NCBI GenBank assembly: GCA_007570785.1
Contig: ML662466.1
Location: 1,312,938-1,376,937 of the forward strand
Direction: 5' to 3'
Length of the DNA stretch: 64,000 nt
Source: Antilocapra americana
Taxonomy: Eukaryota > Chordata > Mammalia > Artiodactyla > Antilocapridae
The position numbers and the translations under genes are program-made. Below, piece after piece: positions 24,386 through 35,450 of this stretch. The notes beneath the pieces were generated by a model. It was not told where the DNA came from, did no database searches, and saw nothing but the letters and a program-made list of their open reading frames with translations. Position 1 is the stretch's first letter. Every line of letters starts with the position of its first letter.

Positions 24386-25226
24386 ATGATCCAAAATCTT
24401 GAAAACAAATTGGAGTTAAAAAGAATGAAGAAGATGCAAAAAAGATTTAACAAGGACCCAGAAGAAATAAAAAAAAGAGTCAAAATATCATAAATAATGC
24501 AATAAATGGGATAAAAAACACTCTGGAGGGAACCAGTAGTAGAATAACAGAGGTAGAAGATAGGATAAGTGAGGTAGAGAATAGAATGGTAGAAATAAAT
24601 GACACAGAGAGGAAAAAAGAAAAAAGAATTAAAAGAAATAAGGACAATCTCAAAGACTTCTGGGACAATATTAAATACACCAAAATTCAAATCACAGGAG
24701 TCCAAGAAAAAGAAGACAAAAAGAAAGACCATCAGAAAATGTTTGAGGAGATAATAGTTGAAAATGTCCTAAAGTGGGAAAGGAAATAATCACCCAAGTC
24801 CAAGAAACCCAAAGAGTCCCAAACAGGATAAATCCAAGGCGAAACACCCCAAGATACATATTAATCAATTTAACAAAGATCAAACACAAAGAGCAAATAT
24901 TAAAAGCAACAAAGGAAAAACAACAAATAACATACAAGGGGATTCTCATAAGGATAACAGCTGATCTTTCAATAAAAACGCTTCAGGCCAGAAGGGAATG
25001 GCAGGACATACTTAAAGTGATGAAAGAAAATCATCTACAGCTCAGATTACTGTACTGAGGAAGGATCTCATTCAAACATGAAGGAGAAATCAAAAGCTTT
25101 ACAAGCAAGAAAAAGCTGAGAGAATTCAGCAACACCAAACCAGCACTCCAACAAATGCTACAGGATCTTCTCTAGATAGGAAACACAGACAGGGTGTATA
25201 AACTAGAACCCAAAACAATAAAGTAA
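24386..25226 (+). pseudogene. L1 ORF1 pseudogene
   Basis: Same layout as the ORF1 at 8,394. A coiled-coil N-terminus (MIQNLENKLELKRMKKMQK) is followed by an open central piece (24,586-24,789: FWDNIKYTKIQITGVQEKE, typical of the RRM domain) and a C-terminal piece (24,774-25,058) with ITADLSIKTLQARREWQDI. These pieces lie in different frames, so at least one frameshift separates them (around 24,775). Better preserved than the other ORF1 copies here. Confidence 0.87.
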
Positions 25227-26520
25227 GTGTCAATGGGATTATACTTATCAATAATTACCTTAAATGTAAATGGGTTGAATGCCCCAAGCAAAAGACAAAG
25301 ACTGGCTGAGTGGATACAAAAACAAGACTCCTATATATGTTGTCTACAAGAGACCCACCTCTATACAAGGGACACATACAGACTGAAAGTGAAGGGTTGG
25401 AAGAAGATATTCCATGAAATAGAGACCAAAAGAGAGCAGGAGTAGCAATACTCATCAAATAAAATAAACCTTAGGTATTTAAATAAAATAAAGGCTGTGA
25501 TAAGAAACAGAGAAGGACACTACATAATAATCAAAGGATCAATCCAAGAAGAAGTTATAAAAATACAAAAAAAAAAACCTTAAAATGGATTAAAGATCTA
25601 AACCTAAGACCAGAAACTGTAAAACTCCTAGAGGAAAGCATGGGCAAAATACTCTCTGACATAAACCACAGGAGGATCCTCTATGGAAATAAAATAAAAA
25701 ATATTGGAAATAAAATAAAAAAAATAAACAAATAAATCTTCTGCACAAAAAAGGAAACTATAAACAAAGTGAAAAGACAGCCTTTTAAATTGGAGAAAAT
25801 AATAACAAATGAAACAATGGACAAAGAATTAATCTCAAAAATATACAAGCAACCCCTGCAGCTCAATTCCAGAAAAAATAAAAGGTCCAATCAAAAAGTG
25901 TGCCAAAGAACTAAAGAGACATTTCTCCAAAGACGACATTCAGATGGCTAACAAATACATGAAAAGATACTCACATCACTCATTATCAGAGAAATGTAAA
26001 TCAAAACCACAATGAGGTACCACTTTACACCAGTCAGAATGGCTGCCATCCAAAAGTCTACAAGCAATAAATTCTGGAGAGGATGTGGAGAAAAGGGACC
26101 CCTCTTACACTGTTGGTGAGAATAAAATCTCGTACAGACATTATGGAGAACTGTGTGGAGATTCCTTAAAAAAAAACCAAAAACTGGAAATAAGACTCCC
26201 ATATGACCCAGAAATCCCACTGCTGGGCATACACACCAAGGAAACCAGAATTGAAGGAGGCACATGTACCCCAGTGTTCATCACAGCACTGTTTACAATA
26301 GCCAGGACATGGAAGCAACCTAGATGTCCATCAGCAGATGAATGGATAAGAAAGCTGTGGTACATATAAACAATGGAATGTTACTAAACCATTAAAAAGA
26401 AGACATTCGAATCAATTCTAATGAGGTGGATGAAACTGGAGCTCATTATACAGAGTGAAGTAAACCAGAGAGAAAACACCAATACAGTATACTAATGCAC
26501 ATATATAGAATTTAGAAATA
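25227..26520 (+). pseudogene. L1 ORF2 pseudogene with RT domain deleted
   Basis: The expected initiator ATG is GTG; an in-frame ATG follows two codons later. An open frame at 25,227-25,445 gives ITLNVNGLNAPSKRQRLAEW and CCLQETHLYTRDTYRLKVKG, the endonuclease N-terminus. At about 25,565 the sequence changes to the C-terminal region; 26,085-26,369 translates to [20 protein letters not shown]. The missing middle covers the rest of the endonuclease and the reverse transcriptase, so this copy could not have mobilised itself. Confidence 0.88.
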
Positions 26521-26864
26521 TGGTAATGATAACCCTGTAAGTGAGATAGCAAAGAGACGCAGATGTATAGAACAGTATTTTGGACTCTATGGGAGATGGC
26601 GAGTGCAGGATGATAAGTGAGAATGGCATTGAAACATGTAAGTTATCATATGTGAAACGAATCATCAATCCAGTTTCGATGCATGATACAGGGTGCTTGG
26701 GGCTGGTGCACTGAGATGACCCAGAGAAATGCCATGGGGAGGGGGGTAGCAGGGGAGTTCTGTAAGGGGAACACATGTACACCCATGGTGGATTCATATC
26801 AATGTATGGCAAAAGCAATACAATATTGTAAAGTAAAAATAAATAAATAAAGGGGGGGGGGTGG

Positions 26865-27043
26865 GAATCAGCCTGCAATGCAGGAGCCATAAGAGACACA
26901 AGTTCCAAATCTGAGTCAGAATGATCCCCTGGAGAACATGGCAGCCCATGTCAGTACTTTTGCCTGGAGACTCCCCATGGACAGAGAAGCCTGATGGGCT
27001 TACAATCCTTGGGGTGTCAAAGAGTTGCACAAAACTGAAAAAC
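26865..27043 (+). mobile_element. Bov-tA SINE, right piece
   Basis: Resumes with GAATCAGCCTGCAATGCAGG and continues with the standard Bov-tA order: GATCCCCTGGAGAA, TTGCCTGGAGA, CCATGGACAGAGAAGCCTG, GTCAAAGAGTTGC, then CTGAAAAACTAAACAA. The intact paralog is at 44,024-44,212. Confidence 0.9.
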
Positions 27044-27974
27044 TAAACAATAACAGATAAACATTCCTACAGAAGTACTTAAGACAGTAGAAAAAGATGA
27101 GAAAATTCTCAGCCTAAACACACTGAAATGAAAAGGCTAGACAGTATAGCTGAGCTATAAAAGGTTTTAGGCAACAAGTCTCCGAAGAGTAGTGTCAATA
27201 ATGTATTACACACAATAGAAAGGATTAATCTGTAATAATCGTCCCATATAATATCGTTCTGGTTACATTCATAAATTAAAGGAAATAATAATGTTCAGCA
27301 AATATATATATTATAAAATCCACTGGTTATTTTATATCTGATTATGACTTTTAAATATAAGGAAATTTATAAGAAAAATATATGTCAAAGATACAGTTTA
27401 AGCAGCCCCCATGAATATAATTTTATTTAAGTTTTTTGGTCCATACTATAAAAATAACTGACAATTAAGAATGAATTTCACTTTAAAACATTTTCAAATT
27501 CAGCAAGATGTTGAATCCTCCAATACAGAAATATTTTGTACGTTTCAAGCTAAAAAAGTTTGTACCTTGCATAAATACTTTCTTTCACTGATTTAGATAT
27601 AAATAAAGACAAACTGTGTCTAACCCTTGACAACCTTTGTGGATTTAGAATAAACTGTTTGAACATGGTGTGTATTAGTATGTTCCATAGAGGCTGCAGA
27701 CTGTGTAGGAGGTGGTATCAAGGCCTTCCAAAGCATTAAGGATTTTCTTTTGAATGGATCCATGATAACTATGGCAGCCTATGTTGGTGACAACAGTTAA
27801 ACAAGGTTTTCTCTTAATTAACTCCCTTATAGAAGTAAATGAACTTTCAAATAGAAGTAGTAAAACTGGCCCTATGAAATTATATATATATATATACTAT
27901 GTATATATATATATTATATAATATAATTATATATATATAATATATATTTGCATATATATATATAGTTAATTTTG
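27044..27974. other. Low-repeat DNA; left part shared with 44,213-45,594
   Basis: 27,044-27,620 aligns by eye to 44,213-44,481 plus 45,338-45,560 once the L1 there is removed (for example AGCTATAAAAGGTTTTAGGCA and TTTAAGCAGCC). 27,621-27,874 matches nothing else in the window. No coding frame or promoter could be supported. Confidence 0.6.
27875..27965. repeat. (TA)n-rich low-complexity block
   Basis: About 90 bases of nearly pure A/T with several TATATATATA runs and short self-complementary arms. It sits just outside the 3' end of the BovB at 27,975. Confidence 0.9.
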
Positions 27975-30900
27975 TGCCTTTTGTTCAGTTCCATTCAGTT
28001 CAGTCGCTAAGTTGTGTCCAACTCTTTGTGACCCCATGAAGTATAGCACTCCAGGCCTCCCAGTCCATCACTAACTCCCAGAGAGTACCCAAACCCATGT
28101 CAATCGAGTCGGTGATGCCATCCAGCCATCTTATCCTTGGTCGTCCCCTTCTCCTCCTGCCCCCAATCCTCCCTAACATCAGGGTCTTTTCCAATGAATC
28201 AACTCTTCCCATGAGGTGGCCAAAGTATTGGTGTTTCAGCTTCAACATCAGTCCTTCCAATGAACACCCAGGACTGATCTACTTTAGGAAGAACTTGTTG
28301 AATCTCCTTGCAGTCCAGGGAACACCAAAGAGTCTTCTCCAACACCACAGTTCAAAAGCATCAATTATTTGATGCTCAGCCTTTTTCACTGTCCAAATCT
28401 CACATCCATATATGGCTACTGAAAACCCATAGCCTTGACTAGATGAACCTTTGTTGGCAAAGTCATGTCTCTGCTTTTCAATATGCTACCCAGGTTAGCC
28501 TTAACTTTCCTTCCAAGGAGAAAGTGTGTTTTGACTTTATGCTGCAATCACAATCTACAGTGATTTTGGTGCCCCCCAAAATAAAGTCTGACAATGTTTC
28601 CACTATTTCCCCATCTATTTCCCATGAAGTGATGGGGCCAGATGCCATGATCTTAGTTTTCTTAATGTTGAGCATTTAGCCAACATTTTCGCTCTCCTCT
28701 TTCACTTTCATCAAGAGGCTCTTTAGTTCCTCTTCACTTTCTGCCATAAGGGTGGTGTTGTCTGCATATCTGAGTTTATTTATATTTCTCCCAGCAATCT
28801 TGATTCCAGTTTGTACTTCTTCCAGCCCAGCATTTCTCATAACATACTCTGCATAAAAGTTAAATAAGCAGGGTGACAATATACAGCCTGATGTACTTTT
28901 CCCCCTATTTGGAACCAGTCTGCTGTTCCATGTCCATTCTCACTGTTGCTTCCTGACCTGCTTACAGGCTTTTCAAGAGACAGGTCAGATTATCTGGTAT
29001 TCCCATCTCTTTCAGAATTTTCCACAGTTTATTGTGATCCACATAGTCAAAGGCTTTGGCATAGTCAATAAAGCAGAAGTAGATGTTTTTCTGGAACTCT
29101 CTTGCTTTTTCGATAATTCAGTGGATGTTGGCAATTTGATTTCTGTTTCTTCTGCCTTTCTAGAACTAGCTTGAACATCTGGAAGTTCACAGTTCATGTA
29201 TTCCAGAAGCGCGGCTTGGAGGATTTTGAGAATTACTTTACTAGCATGTGAGATGAATGCAATTGTGCAGTAGTTTGAGCGTTCTTTGGCAGCCTTTTTT
29301 TTTTTTTTTTTCATTTTTTTATAATTTATATATTTATTTTTCCCTTTACATTATCGTTGGGATAGGAATGTAAACTGAGCTTTTCCAGTCCTGTGGCCAT
29401 TGCTGAGTTTTGCAAATTTGCTGGCCTATTGGGTAAATCACTTTCACAGCATCATCTTTAAGGATTTGAAATAGCTCAACTGGAATTCCATCACCTCCAC
29501 TAGCTTTGTTTGTAGTGAGGCTTTCTAAGACCCACTTGATTTCATCTTCCAGGATGTCTGGCTCTAGCTGAGTGTCAATGATCACGCCATTGTGATTATA
29601 TGAGTCCTGAAGATCTTTTTTGTACAGTTCTTCTGTGTATTGTTACCACCTTTTCTTAATATCTACTAATGCTGTTAGGTCCATACCATTTCTGTCCTTT
29701 ATCAAGCCCACCTTTGCATGAAATGTTCCCTTGGTATCTCTAATTTTATTGAAGAGATACCTAGTCTTTCTCATTCTGTTGTTTTCCTCTATTTCTTTGC
29801 ATTGATGGCTAAAGAAGGTTTACTTATCTCTCCTTGTTATACTTTGGAATTCTGCATTTAGATGAGATTATCTTTCCTTTTCTCCTTTTTCTTTTCACTT
29901 CTCTTATTTTCATAGCTATTTGTAAGGCCTCCTCAGACAGCCATTTTGCCTTTTTGCATTTCTTTTTCTTGGAGATGGTCTCATTTCCTGTGTCCTGTAC
30001 AATGTCACGAACCTCCATCCACAGTTCATCAGGCACTCTATCAGATCCAGTCCCTTAAATCTATTTCTTACTTCCACTGTATGACTACAAGGGATTTTAT
30101 ATAGGTTATACCTGAATGGTCTAGTGGTTTTCCCTGCCTTTTTCAATTTAAGTCTGAATTTGGCAATAGGGAGTTAATCATCTGAGCCACAGTCAGCTGC
30201 TGGTCTTGTTTTTGCTGACTATATAAAACTTCTCCAACTTTGGCTGCAAAGAATAAAATCAATCTGATTTCATTGTTGACTATCTGATGATGTCCATTTG
30301 TAGAGTCTTCTCTTGTGTTGTTGGAAGAGGGTGTTTGCTATTACCTGTACATTCTCTTGTCAAAACTCTACTGGCCTTTGCCCTGCTTCATTCTGTACTC
30401 CAAGGCCAAATTTGCCTGTTACTCCACGTATTTCCTGATTTCCTACTTTTTCATTCCAGTCCCCTATAATGAAAAGGACATATCATATGGGTGTTAGCTC
30501 TAAAAAATCTTGTAGGTCTTCATAGAACAGTTCAACTTCAGCTTCTTCAGCATTACTGGTTGGGGTATAGGCTTGGATTACCATGATAATGAATGGTTGC
30601 CTTGGAAATGAACAGAGATCAGTTTATCATTTTTGAAATTGCATCCAAGTACTGCATTTTTCACTCTTTTGTTGACCATGATGGCTGCTCCATTTCTTCT
30701 GAGGGATTCCTGCCTACAGTAGTAGATATAATGGTCATCTAAGTTAAATTCACCCATTCCAGTCAATTTTAGTTCACTGATTCCTAGAATGTCAATGTTC
30801 ACTCTTGCCATCTCCTGTTTGACCACTTCCAATTTGCCTTGATTCATGGATCTAACATTCCAGTTTCCTATGCAATATTGGTCTTTACAACTTTGGACCT

Positions 30901-31660
30901 AGGTTCTATCACCAGTCACATCCACAACTGGGCATCAATTTTGCTTTGGCTCTATCCCTTCATTCTTTCTGGAATTATTTCTCCACTGATCTCCAGTATC
31001 ACATTGGGCACCTACAGACCTGGGGAGTTCATTTTTAAGTTTCCTATCTTTTTGCCTTTTCATACTGTTCATGGGGTTCTAAAGGCAAGAATATTGAAGT
31101 GGTTTGCCATTCCCTTCTCCAGTGGATCACATTCTGTCAGACCTCTCCACCATGACCTTTCCATTTTGGGTGGCCTCACACAGCATGGCTTAGTTTCATT
31201 GGGTTAGACAAGACCATGGTCAGTGTGATCAGATTGGCTAGTTTTCTGTGATTATGATTCTATTATGTCTGCCCTCTGATGCTCTTTTGCAACACTTATC
31301 CTTTTGCTTGGGTTTCATACCTCTGACATGGGGTATCTCTTCACGGCTGCTCCAGCAAAGTGCAGCTACTACTCCTTACCTTGGATGACTGATTTCTCCT
31401 CACAGCCATCCCTCCTGACCTTGATCATGGAGTATCTCCTCTCAGCCTCCACCCCTGACTTCTGACATGAGGTAGTTCCTCTCAGTCATGCTTCTTGGTT
31501 TCTCTTGCCTTGGACGTGGGGTCCCTCTTCACAGCTGCTCCAGGAAAGTGCAGCTGCCATCCCTGCAGCTGCCATCCCTGATCTCGGATGCAGGATCATT
31601 CCTCTAGGCCACTGCCCCCAACCTCCAGCGGCGGGTAGGTCCCAACTGAGATAAATGTCA
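27975..31660 (-). mobile_element. Near-full-length BovB LINE, minus strand
   Basis: About 3.7 kb of continuous BovB on the minus strand. The 3' end is at the left (CAGTTCAGTCGCTAAGTTG at about 27,995). The RT domain is at 28,450-29,600, the endonuclease at about 30,180-30,850, and a C-rich 5' region with repeated CAGCTGCCATCCCTG runs to about 31,650. That is the length expected for a complete element. A T-rich replacement at 29,298-29,345 breaks the RT region. BovB is known from published work to have entered ruminants by horizontal transfer from squamate-related lineages. Confidence 0.92.
28000..30850 (-). pseudogene. BovB endonuclease/reverse transcriptase pseudogene
   Basis: Pieces in order on the minus strand: 30,578-30,847 with VNIDILGISELKLTGMGEFN (endonuclease); 29,824-30,036 (linker); 29,346-29,585 with SLTTNKASGGDGIPVELFQI (RT entry); 28,676-28,879 with AGLEEVQTGIKIAGRNINKL. 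In the last piece the catalytic YADD is YADN (28,757-28,768). 28,000-28,260 gives [19 protein letters not shown] at the C-terminus. Frameshifts and stops separate the pieces. Confidence 0.88.
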
Positions 31661-31734
31661 ACAAACTTTTAAAACTTAAACCAATAAAATTTTGTTTTTC
31701 AGAGGAAATATATTTAGTTACTGACATTATTTTA

Positions 31735-32074
31735 TTTTTTATTTTATTTTTATTTATTTATTTATTTATTTTTATTGTTTTTGCCATACATTGTCATGAT
31801 ATCACCATGGGTTTACATATGCTTCCCCTCCGGAACCCCCCTCCCTCCTCCCTCCCCCCCGGAAAATCTCTCTGCACCAGTCCCGAGCATCAATCCTGGG
31901 CTGGCGATTGATTAGACACATGACAATTAACATGCTTCAATGCCCTTCTCCCATATCATCCCACCCTTACCCTCATCCACAAAGTCCACGAGTCTATTCT
32001 ATACATCTGCGTTCCTTTTGTTGTCTCCCATGTTGGGTTCTCATTACTGTCTTTCTAAATTCCATATATATGCA
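31735..32074 (-). mobile_element. 5'-truncated L1 3' end with 17-bp target duplication
   Basis: A 340-bp minus-strand L1 3' end: TTTA-rich tail at the left, then GTTTTTGCCATACATTGTC and CGAGCATCAATCCTGGGCT. It lies between perfect copies of TTACTGACATTATTTTA at 31,718-31,734 and 32,075-32,091. The long, mismatch-free duplication suggests a comparatively young insertion. Confidence 0.95.
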
Positions 32075-32091
32075 TTACTGACATTATTTTA

Positions 32092-32360
32092 GAATACTGG
32101 AGTATGAGATGGTAATGAAAACAGAACCAGCTTTTACTTGATTTTATTATTATAATAAAATTCTTTGTGGACAATGTTTCCAGTATGTTGGTCATACACT
32201 CTGTCCCGCCTGCCAGAGGCCACTGCTCCATTTTAAATTCCTTAGCAAAAAAGGGCCTAATAAATATTGCCTTTGTGACATCCAAAAGTGCCATTAATTT
32301 CTTTCCTGTCTTCCTTCTTTCCTCCCCTCTTCTTTCTTTCCTTTTCTTTCTTGTTATAAA
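32092..32360. other. Unassigned DNA
   Basis: No recognised repeat or gene. It ends in a pyrimidine-rich run (CTTTCTTTCC type) at about 32,300-32,352. Confidence 0.4.
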
Positions 32361-33170
32361 ATTGTTAAAGTTTGCTTTCCATCTGTAGTTATTGCAATAT
32401 ACTGGATCTATTTCCTGTTGTACGATACATCCCTGAGCTCATGTTTCACCTAACACTTTACGCCTCTCACTCCTTCACCTCTGTATTTCCCCTCCCACTC
32501 CCCTTCACTGCAGGTAGCTAATAGATTTTTCTCTAAATCTGTGAGCCTCCATTTTTGTTAAATTCTCTAATTTTCAGTATATTTAGAATCTATAAGTAAC
32601 ATCATACATTATTTGTCTTTTTCCCTTTGAGTTATTTTACTTAGTACTGTACCTTTCACATTTCTACAAATGGCAATGTTTCATTCATTTTATTGCTAAG
32701 TAGCATTCCACAGGTCTTCTTGGTGGCTCAATGGGAAAGAATATGCCAGTCAAGCAAGAAATGTGGATTCAATCCCTAAGTAAGGAAGATCCCTTGGAAA
32801 AGGAAACAACAACCCACTTTAGTATTCTTGCCTAGGATGTCTGCGTCTGGAAGGGTAGAGTCCATGGCATCATATAGAGTGGGACATTACTTAGTGACTG
32901 AACAACAACGAGTGTCCCAAATCCATATATACCACAACTTTATTCATTCATTTCTCTGTCATTTGATGGACACTTAGGTTGCTTCCATGTCTTGGTGAAT
33001 GATGTGCTTCAAGAAACATTGTGGTACACATGTATTTTTTTAATTCATATTTTTTTCAATGTATATCCAATAGTGAAATTGTTAAGCCATATTTTATTTC
33101 AGTTTTAGCTTTTCGAGAAATCTCCATTCCGAAAGCCACCATTATTTCAATCCTATAGACTATACGTTAG
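32361..33170 (-). mobile_element. Old L1 3' portion, minus strand, split by a SINE
   Basis: Motifs of an old L1 ORF2/3' end on the minus strand: GTTATTGCAATATACTGG, TAAGTAACATCATACATTA, then after the SINE GATGGACACTTAGGTTGCTT. Diverged well beyond the younger L1s here. Confidence 0.65.
32711..32912 (+). mobile_element. Bov-tA SINE
   Basis: GGTCTTCTTGGTGGCTCAATGG head, then GGAAGATCCCTTGG, CAACAACCCACTTTAG, TATTCTTGCCT, and the tail TAGTGACTGAACAACAAC: the full Bov-tA order, considerably diverged. It interrupts the old L1. Confidence 0.85.
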
Positions 33171-35450
33171 AAAGCAAAATTGAATTTTTGAGACTGTTAG
33201 TTGCTGACATCATATCTTGATGTGTAATAAACACTACACTGAGGTAAGTGCACCAGGGACAACTACTATGAATGGCTTTTCATCAAATGGCACTGCCATC
33301 CATCACATGAAGCAACTTCCCAGCTAGGCTCCAAACTTCACTCACACACAGAAATGCCAAGCCCTCTTCTTTTTCCATGGGAAGTATCTGTGGGGCTCAG
33401 TCTGGACGCAGTTCTTCCCTCTACTTTCAGCCCAACTGAAACTTCTGGTCCCATCTCCAACTCTACGGGACCCATCCTTCTCTATCTTATCACACTTATC
33501 CCTTTCCTGCCCTATCTGCACCACATTATCTGAGAGCTCAGAAACACATATAATTCCACATCAAGTTTATTTTATTTAAATTTCATTATTAATATATGCT
33601 GTTGATATAAGTTTCAACATCTGTACTATAGTCCAGTTCTCAGTGGTGAGACTCCTGAAGATTTCTGAGGTCTCTAGCCATGCTCTGAAGTCACTGGCTT
33701 CTCACTAGTTCAGATGTGCAGGCAGAGATCTCCATGATCTCTGGAACTCCTTCAGTTCATTCTGATTCCTCTCTTTATTCATCTTGGAACACTGGCTACA
33801 GAGCTCTGAGCCTCCGATTTTCTTTAAGTTTCTCTGAGGTGGGAGTTTTTTGGGAAGCTTTCCTCATTAGTTTTGTTTGAATGTGCTTATTCAAAGCTCA
33901 TGGTTACCTTTGCCACCTCGAGAAAACAAGAGAGGGAGGACAGAACGCCACTGGTTAGGATAAGAGGATGAAGATGGACGAGGACAATGACATCAGGAGA
34001 AGAGATATGGGAAAGAAAGAGTATGTGCCAAGTAAGAAGAGGAAAGGAGATATTACTGGGGTGGTGTCAATGGGCAAGAGGATCTTGGGAGGGTTCAGCT
34101 CAGCTTGACACTTCTTTTAGACCTCAATTGACAGGAGGTCTTCATCTTTTCATCTTGGGTTTATGGAGTCAGCTGTTCCTTAACTGTACTAGAGTCTTGT
34201 GTTTTCCCAGTCACCTTAGTCATTTTGAAGACCCCAGTTGTCTGCTCCAGAGCCCCTGAGCACCCCTATATATACCCATCCTTAAGGACCCACACACTTA
34301 TGCTTTACAAGGTCAACAAGTCACTTCCCAAGGCAATGTGGCCCTGGGTGAGCCTTGACATCACAGAGCCCCTACCTCTAGGGGAGGATGGGGAGCAACT
34401 CAGATAATTTGCTGGGATAAACAAGGTATTATTAATGCCCCTTAGGAGCCCTTCAAACTCACCTGCCATCCTCATCTCTCTAAGTCAACTCAGATGAGTC
34501 ACAATGCCGGGAGAGTGTATCTCTTCAAACCATGCCTCATGGCCACACTAATCCTGGTTCCATTCTATTCTCTCTCATGTTTCACATTCATGTAACTTTT
34601 AATATCTTGCCTAAAATCTCTCTAAGATAATTAGGCTATGGAAATCAGAATCCTTTTACTTTCCTCTTACAAGTGCTCTTAATGAACCTTGAAGACCATT
34701 TAATTCTGAGCCACTTACCAGAGACATTTTCTATCCTACCTATTTTTTTTTTTTAGTATCCTGTAGCTTTCCTCAGTTTTCTTGTTTCCAGTTGGAAACC
34801 CCTGTCTTCAGGCTGTGAGACTGCACTGAATGCATTTGCTCTTGTTCCACTTGGAGCTGTCTTGTTTTAAGTCTAGGACTCATAGTCACCTCACTAGTTG
34901 CATTACCCAGTCTTGGATTTTAACAAGGGGATTCAAATGAGGCACATAAATGCGTGTTTAATGTTGTGCTACGTGATACAATGCAGGAAATGATCTCCTG
35001 AAACTGATTAGTATTTCCAGGAAGGGGTGGAGTTTACCCAGAGGTGTGTGAGCCTCGTGTGCAAAGGTTTTCCCAACATATTCCCTCAGAAATATTTTTT
35101 ATAATTTTGTTTATTGTCTTTCACCTCCATTGGAGCTTAACTTACAGTCAAGACCATGATGGAATTCATTACCATGAAAAGCTGGTACAGCTTCCAGCTT
35201 CCTGGATAAAACAGAGTAATTATGTACTGTCCATCTAGTTCCCAAGGTCTCTCACTGAAGTTGTTGGCTCTGGAGGAAAAGGGAATGAGTTATGTGCTTC
35301 ACTGCTGTCATAGTTTCCCTAATTGACTAGCGAGGTCAGCCAGCTTGAGGTGTGCCTCTGGGAAGACCATTTTTTGGCTTAGAGGAACTTCCTGTGAAGT
35401 CCTCACATCCTGGTGTCCACTGGTTACATTTTTCAAATAAGTAATAGGAA
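33171..35450. other. Repeat-poor stretch, no gene recognised
   Basis: About 2.3 kb in which I recognise no transposon family. Base composition is more even than in the surroundings. The open frames (such as 33,987-34,259) are short, lack recognisable domains and are what chance would give. A TATATATA-like box at about 34,267 is unsupported as a promoter. This is the best candidate in the window for ancestral single-copy DNA, but very old repeats could be hiding. Confidence 0.45.

Larger units (their letters stand above)
21545..26864 (+). mobile_element. L1, complete 5' and 3' ends, ORF2 internally deleted
   Basis: A 5.3-kb L1 flanked by the perfect 11-bp duplication GAATCAGCCTG (21,534-21,544 and 26,865-26,875). 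The 5'UTR begins GGTGGTCCTAAGATGGTGG and runs to about 24,380; ORF1 is 24,386-25,226. The ORF2 endonuclease start follows to about 25,565. The sequence then jumps to the ORF2 C-terminal part (AAAATGGATTAAAGATC). By comparison with the copy at 5,734 about 2.6 kb, including the whole RT domain, is missing. The tail is AAATAAATAAATAAA followed by ten Gs. The paralogous site at about 44,031-44,045 lacks the element. Confidence 0.93.

Noticed and set aside
21519..27043. tRNA gene from the tRNA-like head of the split SINE
   Set aside because: The head is the decayed promoter region of a Bov-tA SINE and lacks an intact cloverleaf.
33987..34407. Possible exon pair with a TATATATA box nearby
   Set aside because: Short frames without domains, splice-site support or codon bias. 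A single TATA-like match is expected by chance.
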